NCBI RefSeq assembly: GCF_001039355.2 | Contig: NW_019775712.1 | Coordinates: forward strand, 6,688-70,687 | DNA length: 64,000 nucleotides | From: Lingula anatina | Taxonomy: Eukaryota > Brachiopoda > Lingulata > Lingulida > Lingulidae | Direction of reading: 5' to 3' | In this document: positions 15,301 through 26,959 of the stretch, piece after piece | Numbering within the stretch: the first letter of the stretch is position 1 | Layout of the letters: each line of letters starts with the position of its first letter | The notes under the pieces: model-generated | The model's database searches: none | Told to the model about the DNA's origin: nothing | Seen by the model: the letters and a program-made list of their open reading frames with translations, nothing else | Made by a program: the position numbers and the translations under genes

Positions 15301-18300
15301 GAAATTCTGACCGTCTTCCGGAAGACCCAGAAGACGGCCTAAATCCGCCCCTGAGTTCAACATGGCCACAGAATAAAGAAGCCAAATTTCAATGGGCATA
15401 ATCTTTTATTTTTCCTAAATGCCAGACACAGGTGAACAAAAAACCAATGACAACTCATTGTTAAGCACACAAATTAACTCATACTTTAAATGCCTTTTCT
15501 GCTATCAATAGGCATTATTCAAAGTTATGAACTATATTACCTTTCAAATTGAACTGAAATGCATTGCCACAAGTTCATTCAAAGAATTCTACTCTTACAA
15601 TCCTTGACCAATGAAAGTCATTACATGACCAAACTAGCATTTACATCATTAGAACATGTTAAACAAACACATTTAATAAATTATATACATAAATATTTCA
15701 CCCACCATCATATGCTTCTTTCCAATAAATTCTGCTACTATCATTGTGAGTCTTACTGAATGGCACACACTGAAGGGTATGACCGTAAGAAGTGTTCAGT
15801 TATGTTAATAAGGTGCAGTGGATGTGCATGGCTTACACACCCACTGCAATACTGACCACTTTGTTCTTACAATCAAGATGATTGTAAATGATCATTTCTT
15901 TTTATGTACAGACACAGATGTGTCTGTACATATTGCCATCACCTGCGTCTGTCGTCGCCGATGGCGATGGCGATGCCGATGCCGATGCCGATGCCGATGC
16001 CGTGCACTTTCCTTGTAAACACGATAAGTGGAGGGCAGTTTTACTTTTTGGCTTTATATTTACAGAGCTGATGAATATTCATAAAACGCAGGTCAAGTTC
16101 GAAAATCAGCATGATCGGGCCATTATTGTAGAAGTTATGCTGTTTTTTCACTTTTCAGCATATTTTTCACATTTCCTCAGATTCAATTCTTAGGCATGTT
16201 AACAGTCTCATTATTAAACTAATAAGATACGTAAAAGTGTTTGTTTGACATTTCCTGCATCTTTACAACATTGTTAGTTGATTTTGTAAAAATGATGGTA
16301 AACTTGTTATCGTGTATTGTGTAATAAAGTNATAATGTACTTTTGCATCAGAATTGACAGTAGCCTATTTTGTGCATAGTTATTTCCTGCTTTTTGTCTG
16401 TACATTTGACAGCTTTGCTGCCTTGTTTTTATCTGCCAGGCATGTGGTACTCCATCTTGCAGTTTGTCAATGTATGTGGGGTGGTAAGCAACGCCTTCCT
16501 CATAGCTTTTACTGCACAGTGGGGAAAACAGTTTGGTGCAGTGGAAAAGCTTTGGCTTGTCATCATATTTGAGGTGAGAGACAAATAGTTTCTTTGTTTG
16601 AATTGAAGCAAAAAATATAAAATGACTTAAGGCTGTGCCATTAGATGTTTGCAATATATATAAATACAACCAGACTGAAATAAATCATTATTCCCTGCTT
16701 AACACCTTTACCAATGTCCTTTAATTTAGTCTTTTTAATAAAATTGTTGATGTGATAATTACATTTTTAGTTCTGTTTGTTAAAAGAGGAAGAAATTGTT
16801 TTAAAGAATGCTAAGTGGCATTTTTATATTTTTTTAGAAATTTGGGTAAGAAATCCAAAAGTTACCAGAATCCCTTATATCCCACTTTGTAATTTGTTTA
16901 AACATAACATTTGCTTGCTATACATATATACATGAGATTCTAAGTTATCTTAACTTTGTAAGTTACCTTGCAAATGCAGATATCATAGGTTATAAAATGC
17001 ACTGCATGGTTTGCATCTGTTCATACAGTAACTGTATCTAAAGTGTAAGATTGGTAAATGGAAAAATGAACATTGCATGAAACATTCATTACTTACCAGA
17101 ATTTAAAATCATGTATTGCTATGGCATGGAACTTAATGTAATTTTACCTACATTGTTATACAGAACAGTATCAAATGAAGTGAATTTAGATGTTATGTAA
17201 TGATTAGGCAGGGTAAAGAATACATATATGATTTTGTTGTATCCTGAAGCACACTGTGTTTGCCCTGAAATTTTTGCTGACCTATATCATCCCTGATGTC
17301 CCGTACAAGATAGAGATTCAACAAAACAGGGTAATTTTTGAAAGAAAAAAACAGCACAGAAGCCAAGCTAATTGCTCATTAACCACTAATGCAAACTGAG
17401 ATGGTTTTAAGATTCCAGCAATACTAACTGCTTGCAACAATCTGTGATGTATTCTAACCAGATAGCCTGTGTATTAACTAAATTACATGTGTATTTTTTG
17501 GTGAATTTTGTGAAAATGTAGGAAGATGAGCATCAAAAGTGGCAATTTCAGTGATGCAGTATAATCACCCCAACAGCGAATATCTCCAACATCTGCTGAA
17601 TTTAAATATTGAACTAAATGTTTAAAATCCGTTCATTGTTTCATTTTATCATGGCAGCATGTGGTATTTACAGTGTATCTCTTGCCTCGCATATCCAAGC
17701 CATATATTTTTCTTAAACATAGGGTAAGAAAGTGGTTTCAGTTTGGAAACCAAGCATGTTTTTATAATAACTATATAAGAATGTGAAAAAAAGCCCCTTT
17801 ATCACCATATTTTCACCGTTTGATAGTTCATGATTAAAGAAAAAAAAAAAAAAAAGAAAAGCATCTGCAAATATATTGCTACTGTTCAAGGTGTTGTTTC
17901 CATTTTATTTTATTCAGTATCCAGGACACAAAAATCTCAATATAGATTTTCTCATCAATTAAGAACATTCTAAATAATATTCTGCTTACCCTACTTATTA
18001 CTGTTTATTTCTGAAGCAATTGAAATTTAACAATTAAAACTGAAACATTCATTATCCTTGTTAACTGTCCAACCTGAAGACCATGATGCCACATTTGCTG
18101 CATTTTACACCCAAACACTGGAGAATCTGTTTTATGTCAGACAGCAACACATGGGCGGATCCAGAGATATTTTCTGACAGTCCTCCATTTTATATTTGTT
18201 GATCCATCCTCCATTTTTGACCGTCTGCCGACAGAAAAGATAAGATACCTGTCAATGTAAACTTGAAAATCTGACTGTCTTCCAGAAGATCCAGAAGACA

Positions 18301-21300
18301 GTCTAAATCCGCCCCTGTCAACACTAACATTGCACTCTGTCTAAGTCACTGTTTGCTTGGTGTTTGTAACACAAATCACTGCTTTTTTCTTCTCCTCACT
18401 TTGATTTTAGCACACTGTGTTTGCTGTGAAGGGACTCCTAATGTGGCTTATTCCAGATACACCACTTAATGTGCGGAATGCTATTGGAAGGGTGAGAAAC
18501 ACTGTACTGCAATTTGAGTTTGTCAGGATTTTAGGGTTTTTGCTACTAACCACTAGTGTCTTGTTGCTTTTTTTCTAATTTTTATCACTTTTATATTAAA
18601 CACTTAATTTTTGTTTTGAATTTCTAAGATATTGTTTAACTCTTTACTCCATAATTTCATTCAAATTGGGATTCTATATTTTTGATGTTATACAATGCAG
18701 TGTTAAGAAAAAAATATCAGCATGCAATGTTATTCTTAGCTTGTCTTTGTGTACGGTTAGTAATTTTCAGCAAAATATTTGGTTTATATTCTTTATAAAT
18801 TGGTAAATAAAGAAAGTTTCCTTAGTTGTGTCATGCCATTGTATCTCTGTATGCAGGAAAAGTACCAGGTTGCCAAGAAGCTGGAGAGTGGGCAGTTCTT
18901 GAATAAAGCACAGATGAAGATGGACATCATAGCACAAGCAGCCACCTATGTAGCAAGGTGGGGGAATCAGTGTGACATGTTTATACTCAATAAGCTTGTC
19001 ATTGAGTTGTTTAGGCTTACAATTAAAAAAAAACAAAAACAATATTACAGTTGATATTTGAATCACTGCATAAATAAGAGTTATAAAAATTTGATTTCAT
19101 ACATCAAGAAAAGCAGAAGAATTTGATCATAGTCATGTAATTTTGAATCTAACTAATTTAAAGACATTCTGATAATTTATAGAATGATTGAAAATGATGT
19201 CTAATTGCAGTATTACATTAGTATTTCATATAACACAATTTAATATACTGTAATGCAATTTATTATTACCTAGCATTGATATTGTTTCAGAACTGGCTCT
19301 GTTGATGCTTTACAAAATAACCCGGACTATTTAAAAGCAGAGGAACCCACACCACAGGGTAGTGCATCCTCATTAAAACACAGGCACAAGAAGAAGAAAC
19401 ACAAGCTGAAGCTTCTGGGAAAGTGAGTGGATCTGGAAACTGCTCAACATATACTGTATTCAGCCGATTTTAAAAGAACAGTTAAAAGCAATTATAGTAG
19501 AGATTTTTACAATGGAAAGAAGCTTATTAATAATTAGATTTAGGGCAAATCACAACCATTGATAAAAATGACTTTCTCTGATTTTAACAGCAACAATGAT
19601 AATCCTCAAGGTATTGAAATTATTCACAATACCAGATATAAAATTTGCCAATAGAGGCAGTAAATTTGGGCATATTTTTACCAAGAAAGATATGGGGAAA
19701 AAAGGCATGGCAGTGACACCTGCATTACAGTTCCTGTAATTTCAACTTCCTAACAGACCTAAAGATGCTGCCTTGTTTTCAGACTTGGCGTTGCTGATCA
19801 GTCAGCCTCCAAGGCCAGCTCCAGGGTGACACTGAATGATGCTGATGATGGGGCTGCCCTGGTACCTAGCTCAGAGAGGAAGAAGAGGAAGAAGAAGGGT
19901 CATCATCACAAACATGGAGGGCATGAAGACCAAGGTTATACAGGTACGTAGTATGGCTATAGTAATGTCACCACAGGTGGTAACAACTGCGCTTCCAATG
20001 TTGAAATCAGATTTTATTTTTCAGATGATTCGATGGATTTATCTTTATTGATATTGATTATTTTCACTTATTTAATATTATCATGCAGTGTCAGCATTGA
20101 GCTTTTGTATAAAGCAGTCCAGTGAAGAAAGCAGAGGAACAGCAGTATCTTCTATATAATTTAATTTATATATAATTTAATTAAAGTGTAATTCTTCTCA
20201 AAGATGAGTTTTGAGTGACAACATTATACTGTTTTAATAAAATTTGTCAATTATTGGGTCAGATTTATACTTCCTGCTTTAGAGATATTGCATACTTTCA
20301 TCTAGTAGTTAGGTTAGTCAGGCTGTAATACTCCCCTTATAGGACAAAGATAGAAGCTAGCTGCTACATGTACAAGATATTTAGATCCTTTTGTGGAATA
20401 GATGGAATAAATTATTTTAAATCATGTAGGCTTTGATCATACTTTTTTAATTTGGAAAAAAAAGAGTTTTTATGAAAATGTTATGCTAATATTTTTGTAA
20501 AAATTCCCTTTTAATGAAAGCAAAGGTGGGATAATAGTGATACAAAACATGAAATGTTTGTATCTGAAGTCAAGTGTTCTTTGTAAATCAAAATCATTAT
20601 ATTAGACCATGTTTGACCATAAATGAAAGCTTAAAAGAAGGTGACTTGCTACATAATGGTGAGTTGTAGACCAGCAAATCAATGGCAGTTCAGAAAAACA
20701 TTTGTCCTCGTTATGAGAGTGGATATAGAAAATTATTCCTATATGCAAATAAGCTAGAAATCAGTGATTTAACACTTAATCAATAAAACAATATTTTTCC
20801 ATGTAGAAAACAGTAGGTAGTGGCTTATTGTATGTCTGTCATTTGATTGTTGTCATATTTCATTTGGTTCAAAGTAGTTTCACATTGATAAATACCAAAC
20901 ATCATATTTATAAATCTAAAATATATGTTTAGTTTTCAAACCCAAGTACCCACTCACGCTTATAGTGTCTTCCAACTGAGTGCTTTTCTTCTACTGCTTT
21001 TATTTAGTGATTTTTACCCAATACCGTCTTCAATTAGGACATTTTGAGATAATTCTCTATACCTTGGTTTATATTACAGATGTTGGTGAGATGAGTGTTG
21101 AGGAGTGCAGTTCAGAGAGCACTGTCTCTCCTGATTCTAACATTTCTGCCACTTCTTCTAACAGTAACTATATCTTCTACCTTTTCCATTCCAATTTTTA
21201 AGTCCAATTAAAACTAAATTTTACGTTTTGTCATTTAACTTCACCATCTTTTTTGGTTCTTTATTACTAAAATAAAGCCTTTGGTCAGTATATATACTAT

Positions 21301-22356
21301 ACTATAACAATGACTTCTTTATTAAATTTAACATGGAAGGACTGTAGCTACTTATGCTTTTGAATCATGTTATTTGTTTTTACTATGGAAAAATATATAA
21401 TGATATTAGACAGGCTTTACTAAGTAAAGTTACTGTATTACGTATTTGGTTTACCAAACATAACCAGGTTGTCCTGAGGAAGGGCTTAGTATCTGATCCA
21501 GTGGTAGTTAGTTATTATAAAGTTTACTAGTTTCCCTTGTTTTATACAGTGCCCTCCTACTCTCAGATCTGATTGATATTGTGTTGTTCAAACTCCTTGG
21601 CTACAGCCAGTTAAACAATTTTCAAATTCCCCTTGCAGTTCCCTATGTATGTCAAATTCTGACAAACTTGAACAGATATAGTCTGAATCAGATCAGGAAT
21701 TGATGAGAATTCTGCCCAACAGACTGCTAAGCAGTTGGTTAATTATGACTAAGTTATAGTGAAACAGAGTGTTGAGAAAACTTACAAGACCATGCTGACT
21801 TCTGTTTTACTGACTAAGCCTATTGTGTATATAATATATAATATTGTAATAATATGTAGGATTGAAAAGATAATGGCTATTCCTGCTATATTGAAAACAG
21901 AGTTGTCATCTCCATGTGTTTACGCTTATTGTACTTATTTTCACTGATGATACCTGCTGTTGTCGGTATTATATATATGTTGTTTATGACATTGGTAAAC
22001 ATGTAGATGAAGCACATTTAGAACTATAATGTTGGTCACTCTTGTATACATATCAACCATACTAGGTTAGGTCTATCAAAAGTGTTACACTGCAAAGCAG
22101 CAACACCAGATACTCTGTAACAATAAATACCTGTGTACTGTTGAATAATTTGTATTTGAAAATATCAACACAGCCATATTGTATTCTCTGTAGGTGACAC
22201 AGACTTGACTCCACGGCTGGAACAGGGCACACTTGCCCCCCGTGTTGATGTGGGTGCTTACCCCGTGGAACAGGTGGAATATGAGTATGAACCAGGAAGA
22301 CAGCATCTTCACAGCAAGTCTGACAGGTATGCGTGTCGATGTAGAGAGGAAGGAAG

Positions 22357-22404
<48 letters not shown>

Positions 22405-25041
22405 GCTGATAACATGTCCACAGGTCTAATATATGCTAATCCAGTGTACAGAGCAGTACCTCCACTAGTGGGCTTGATTTGGTCTTAAAGTGCAATTTAA
22501 GTTTACAAATAGTCTTACATGATCTTAAACCATGAGTAAGACCACTTCTGGTCTGACAGCCAATTAAGTTGTCTCCCCTTACACATTCTCCTATTGTGAG
22601 TAGAGGTGAGGGGAGGCATCCCCCATTGTGAGGGGAGGAAACTGCTTGACCACATAAGTAGATGTTAGATCATTTTTGATCTTAAAAGCAGATTCAGTCC
22701 ATTTTAAGACTTCTGCTGTAATGATTAAGATCGTGTAAGATCACTTGTGAACTTAAATTGCACCAAATCCAGCCCACTAGTGCTCTCAGTGACCATTTAG
22801 AACATGACACTGAAGCTGGAGCAGCCAGGCTGTGTGGGATAGAAAATATTTACCCCTCCACATATTTGAATTACATTTATGAAACTAGGTTCAGCACAGT
22901 TTAGTGTCTGGGAGGGGTGGAGGAGGTCCATGCCAAATGAGACAAGATGTATGAGAAGATAGTCTGAAGTCAACAGCAGCTCACCCTGAGTTACCTCTAC
23001 TCATATAATGTTATGTCCCCCTTCCTGGCCTACTAATAACAGACTTATTTTGTGTGGAGACATTGAACCCAGGGGCACAGCAAGCCAGATAGACCTGCTT
23101 ATTGCCAGAGAGTGTCCATGGCTTATATTATGCCCTTATCCTAGACACAGCGGAGAAGAAAAAAAACCTCATAGGCTGACTGGGTAGACATACTGAAGAT
23201 TTATAATACGAATAGAGACATTGAAAATATGGATACTTGTTGTACACATGCTTTTGTTGAATTATGACTTTGTACAAAAATGTGCTTATTTTAAACTGTA
23301 TACATAACACAAACACTTTCCCAGTATATTTAAACAATGGACCAGTGTCAGTGGTAAGGGTAGGTTGTACATGTACTTATTGCTGAGCTTTTTGCATTTT
23401 ATTTGGCTTCAGATTCCTTTGCCCACCCTGTCAACATGAGAGGCGTCTTAAATTAGGTATTATTTTTTCTTTGTTCTCTTTTTTGATGGCCTCCTATAAA
23501 TTACTAGTAACATTTTTGATAAGAGTGCAATGCATGCCAATATGATTTCATGTTTTCTTATTATTTAGTTTCAAATTTTGCATGGAAACTGACATATTGC
23601 CATCCTATTTGTATTTTGATGAGTTTTGACAGCTATAAAAGTAATAATTCAATTTTAATTTTTACAAATTCACCTTCCTTATGTATATCAAATCCTACAG
23701 CTTTATGGATTATCACTTTGTAAAAGCATATTAAACTCTAAATCTAAAATCAGCTAATGAAATTGGCTGATGTAAATATGAAAACACTAACATTTTCAGC
23801 TTGCAGCTGAATATATCTTCATAATTATCAATTTTCATGAAGTCAATATCTTATTTTGATTTGCTTTAAGTGCTTTTATTTTGATTTGTTACTGTTTCGA
23901 ATGTCATCCATTTTCATGTGCTGCAAGATATTTTTCGAAATACATTTTTTGTGCAAGTTTTCCATTCATATTCATTTGAATATACTATAACATAATTGTT
24001 TAAAGATTTTTTTCAGTTATTGAGTTTAATAGGTTTTAACAATAAACAGGTTAATTGATAATTGGTGAAATATTCTGAGTAAATCCTGTTATTGTTTACA
24101 GACGCAAAATATATAAGAAACTAAAGCCTATCAGGTTAGTCAGTTTTTGTTAAGTTGCCTATCATTGCATGCTTCATACTAACACAGAACAATGCAGGAG
24201 GCAAGGAAGGGAAAGTTGCATCGCTTTTTTCTTTTCGCAGTGTTGAAATTTTCATCAGTGGCACTTTCTGACATAATTGGTTCATTGTTTTATTAAGCTA
24301 GGTACCTTTAGACACCACAATGTTGAGACAACACCAAGCAAGTTTGCACTGTACACTATCAAGGTGGCATTTGGTGTGATGCACCTTTTTTTTTTTTTTA
24401 CTGAGAAACACTTTTTTGTTGTCATTCACAAACACCAGTTGTGTTGAAGACAGCACTGACTTGTGTGTGATCTACAAAATAAATTCACTTGTTCTTTTTC
24501 AGATTGTACTAATTAACACTCTGCTTTGCTTTGTTGTTGATTGAGTACCAAATTGAGTTAAATATGCCAGTTAAAGATTTAAGACAGTCAAGATACTAAT
24601 TTCACTCAGTAGTAGTTGCATTCTGCAAACTAGTGAATCTGTGTTTTCATTTTAAATTATGTGGTGCATAATTGATTAAGTTGTGAAGACATGTAATTCT
24701 CTCGTTTTTCTGAAAATATTTCTTGATTCCATCCGTATCTGAACTTTAACCCCTGAAAAAGTGAAACTTAATACACAAAATAAAATATTGAATAAATATT
24801 ATAATAATAATGATATAAGGTTGGGATGTCTTGGAAACATGCAGCATATTATCATTCCAGCAACATCAGCTATGACAAGCAAGGGATGACTTACCTGAGT
24901 ATGGAGCAGAAGTTTCCCAACTCCAGACCTGGACCTCCCCTGGAGAACAAGACCGTCCTGAAACAACTGCCCGCCATTGATGAGGTGAAGGTGGCTACTC
25001 CTGCTGGCATTTACCAAATTCCTTGGGAGAGTCATGCATGA
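6339..25041 (+). CDS. Anoctamin (TMEM16 family) membrane protein, 24 exons
   Basis: Predicted TMEM16 calcium-activated channel or lipid scramblase, 1070 aa. Exons: 6339-6764, 8571-8685, 9163-9263, 9634-9700, 9922-9966, 10405-10747, 11487-11581, 11921-12042, 12267-12356, 12662-12817, 13049-13085, 13289-13398, 13837-13982, 14226-14415, 14798-14927, 16440-16573, 18411-18491 (or 17250-17330), 18857-18957, 19291-19422, 19783-19943, 21080-21163, 22194-22326, 24102-24134, 24861-25041. Phases agree throughout. The N-terminal dimerisation domain begins at RIDYVLVY (57-64). The TM1 entry motif NYFGEKIALYFAW lies in exon 6, ten membrane segments run to about residue 790, and the cytoplasmic tail has two Lys/His-rich basic clusters. 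Calcium ligands in TM7 are kept (E669, E672 in SEYTEK). TM8 has D701 and D705, and TM6 has D614 but no Asn where ANO1 has N650. The start is the first ATG after an acceptor. The subfamily is uncertain: it is nearer ANO1-7 than ANO8/10. Whether it conducts ions or scrambles lipid cannot be told. Confidence 0.93.
11288..11371. repeat. Direct tandem repeat, about 45 bp x 2
   Basis: Two adjacent near-identical units share TATTTATCTACATCTG followed by TTTTTGAAATAAATTACTT, inside anoctamin intron 6. The near identity suggests a recent slippage or duplication event. Confidence 0.85.
15175..15353. mobile_element. MITE with CAGGGGCGGAT inverted ends, copy 1
   Basis: A 179-bp element in anoctamin intron 15. 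It starts CAGGGGCGGATCCAGAGA and ends AAATCCGCCCCTG, giving inverted ends of about 14 bp. A related copy lies at 18150-18317. Internally there are inverted GACCGTCTTCCG / GAAGACGG stretches. There is no coding capacity. The ends resemble those of hAT-type non-autonomous elements, but the flanking duplication is unclear. Confidence 0.75.
15955..16003. repeat. GATGGC/GATGCC hexamer minisatellite
   Basis: About eight tandem GATGGC then GATGCC hexamers lie in anoctamin intron 15. Open frames across it read as Arg/Cys or Asp/Ala runs but have no gene context. Confidence 0.9.
17250..17330 (+). CDS. Alternative anoctamin TM10 exon A (81 nt)
   Basis: This 81-nt segment is bounded by AAG before it and GTAATT after it. 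Its 27 codons start HTVFALKFLLTYIIPDVP and align directly with exon C (18411-18491), which starts HTVFAVKGLLMWLIPDTP. Both enter and leave in phase 0, so either can join exon 16 (ending IIFE) to exon 18 (starting EKYQVAK). The IPD motif typical of TMEM16 TM10 is intact. Conservation of length, phase and motif argues that the exon is functional, not a relic. Expression is not shown by sequence. Confidence 0.8.
17658..17723 (+). CDS. Possible third TM10 exon B, shortened (66 nt)
   Basis: An ATGGCAG acceptor and a GTAAGA donor bound 22 open codons starting HVVFTVYLL. The opening HVVF matches anoctamin TM10 starts (HVVF is the usual vertebrate form). The copy is five residues shorter than exons A and C and lacks the IPD motif. 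It is in phase 0 at both ends. It may be a degenerating duplicate that kept good splice sites, or a variant giving a different TM10. Its relation to A and C rests on a short match, so confidence is modest. Confidence 0.4.
18150..18317. mobile_element. MITE with CAGGGGCGGAT inverted ends, copy 2
   Basis: A 168-bp relative of 15175-15353, in the same orientation. It has a mutated left end (CATGGGCGGATCCAGAGA) and right end AAATCCGCCCCTG. It lies between alternative exons B and C of the anoctamin gene, about 95 bp before exon C. Confidence 0.75.
22362..22400. repeat. GA microsatellite
   Basis: A run of about 19 GA units lies about 35 bp after the donor of anoctamin exon 22. Confidence 0.95.
22463..22782. 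mobile_element. Foldback MITE with CACTAGTGGGC ends
   Basis: A 320-bp element in anoctamin intron 22. The left end starts CACTAGTGGGCTTGATTTGG and the right end is its imperfect reverse complement, ending CAGCCCACTAGTG. The inverted repeats extend about 60 bp each with short indels. CTC lies on both flanks, consistent with a 3-bp target duplication. Ends beginning CACTA with a 3-bp duplication suggest a CACTA (CMC) type. That class call is an inference, because CACTAGTG is itself palindromic. Confidence 0.7.
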
Positions 25042-26959
25042 AAATCGTCTCATGTCATCTGTGATATCTCTGAGAATAAACTTGTTATCAAATGTTATTG
25101 CAAAAGAATATACTAGGATCTCTGATTTGTTTGGTAACTTCAAGAACTCAACATATATACATATTATTAAAATAAAGGATTCAATAATATTTTATTCAGG
25201 GTTGGCATTTTACTTAGGGTTCATTTGACAATCTCACAGATTTGCAGAATCTTCGTTTTGTTTTAATTGCAAATCCATGTAACGTGTATTAAATGAAAAA
25301 AAAAGCAAGAAATTGGATATTTTTGTAAAGCTATAGCAGTACTGAGGGTACATTTTATATAAAGAAAGAATGATAAGTGATGAATTCTGGTGCATAATTG
25401 GTTTTAAAGATGCATGCTTCAAACACCAGAAATATGTATAATTTTATACAAAGGATAGCAGGTCTATATATAACAATAAATTATGATAATTATAGATTTT
25501 AAAAAGGAATACAATTATAGTCTTTTTTAGTGAAATGTTGGTACATTTCAGGTTTTTATATTGTATGGACATTGTTTAGATGCTGTATTGTTATCTGTTT
25601 TTAGCGTCCATTTGAGACCATATAATATTATGTGCTACACAAAAGGCCCTATAGCCCACGGTAAAGGTATGTAGGGCCTCCTTATCTCTAAGATATTCTA
25701 GAGGTAAAATTTCTCTCTCTTTAGTAAAAATTACTTAAAATTATTTAAGGATTTTGAATGCTTTGTTAAGAAAATAATTGTCCACAACTGTACAGCAATA
25801 AATGCAGCAGCCTTAGGGTGCTTTCCCAGAGATTAAGATCGATCCAGAGATTAAGATTTAGATCGACCTAACTCCCTGGGGGTTCACGCTAAATTGCAGT
25901 CAGCTGAGCGGGCACCATAGTTAATTACCCCCTTACAGCTTTTAGTAGGCGGGACAGACACTTAAGCCGGCCAAACTGACAGTAATCTAGTGAGACTCCC
26001 CACAGGGATAGATCGATCTAAAAATCTATGGAAATGGGGTGTTATATCTAATTCCTCAGTGAGATCAACCTAGGTGCCACAGAGAGGGGAGTCATTAAAA
26101 GTTATTAAACTTGCATTTTGTAAGAAAACCATTACGCATTTATCTTTTCATGAAAATGTGTAGTTCTCTTTTGTGAAGCTTTGAAAAACATTACCAATTA
26201 ATTCTGTGATACAGTATTTTAAATGAGTTATATTTTATAGCAATTCTTATGAAAGATTTTCATGTGTCTCAAAAGATATTTACTAGTAATATGGAATAGA
26301 TAGTTTTAGTTTTAATGTTCAAGGTGGGACTGTTACTGATAAATGTTTAAGGACAAACCTTTAACTTTAGATTCTGTCACCTGTTATGACTTCAATTTTT
26401 TCTGTTTGTAATTATTGTTTTGGGACCCTTTAAGTCAAGTTTACAAACACCTGTAATTTGTATGGGCGATTATTTGGTATTTCTTTTGACCAAATTTGTA
26501 TACAATGTACTTGTTATATTCTTACTTTTGTAGAATAAATATTTATAAATATATCTCCCTAATCACGTTTTCAACTGTTTGGTTGATGATTGAAACATAT
26601 ATATCCAAATATCTATATATCCACTGCAGAAAGACCAAAATAACTAAGATGGGTATAAAAACTGCATTGCTTTACAACCAATAATCCTGATATGTACAAA
26701 AATATACATAGAAATAAGTAATGACTCGTATATCTCGCAAAATATATTTCTCAAAAAAATAAAAGTATCACACAGTTTTCTTTTTATCAACAGACAACAT
26801 GTTAAAAGGGTTTCTTTATAAATTTTCTGTATTACTTTGCATATTCTTCAGATGAAGCAGGCTTCACTATTCCTTCATCAAAACAACTGCCATGAATAAG
26901 TTAAGACATCTATTAAAATAATTGTCTAAGATAATGAATGAATTTAATAGTCTGTTAAA
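25042..26959. other. Convergent intergenic region, anoctamin and PLK4 3' ends
   Basis: Between two stop codons that face each other. It must hold the 3' untranslated regions of both genes. Several AATAAA signals occur on the plus strand (near 25073, 25171, 25481 and 25797), so the anoctamin polyadenylation site cannot be fixed. The only other structure seen is the MITE at 25816-26041. Confidence 0.6.
25816..26041. mobile_element. PIF/Harbinger-like MITE, copy 1 (TTA target site)
   Basis: A 226-bp element flanked by TTA on both sides (25813-25815 and 26042-26044). It is related to 40163-40377 and 49130-49344. Ends are GGGTGCTTTCCCAGAGATT and the reverse complement of ATCTATGGAAATGGGGTG. Shared internal blocks include AGATCGACCTAACTCCCTGG and TAATCTAGTGAGACT. 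It is non-coding. This copy is the most diverged of the three. Confidence 0.8.

Noticed and set aside
17250-18491. The two TM10 exons as one tandem inclusion in the normal protein
   Set aside because: Frame would allow it, but the product would have an extra half membrane segment not seen in any anoctamin; alternative use is more likely.
23412-23455. Possible extra anoctamin tail exon (GCTTCAG acceptor, open codons, GTATTA)
   Set aside because: It would leave in phase 1, while the next exons at 24102 and 24861 need phase 2, so it breaks the frame.
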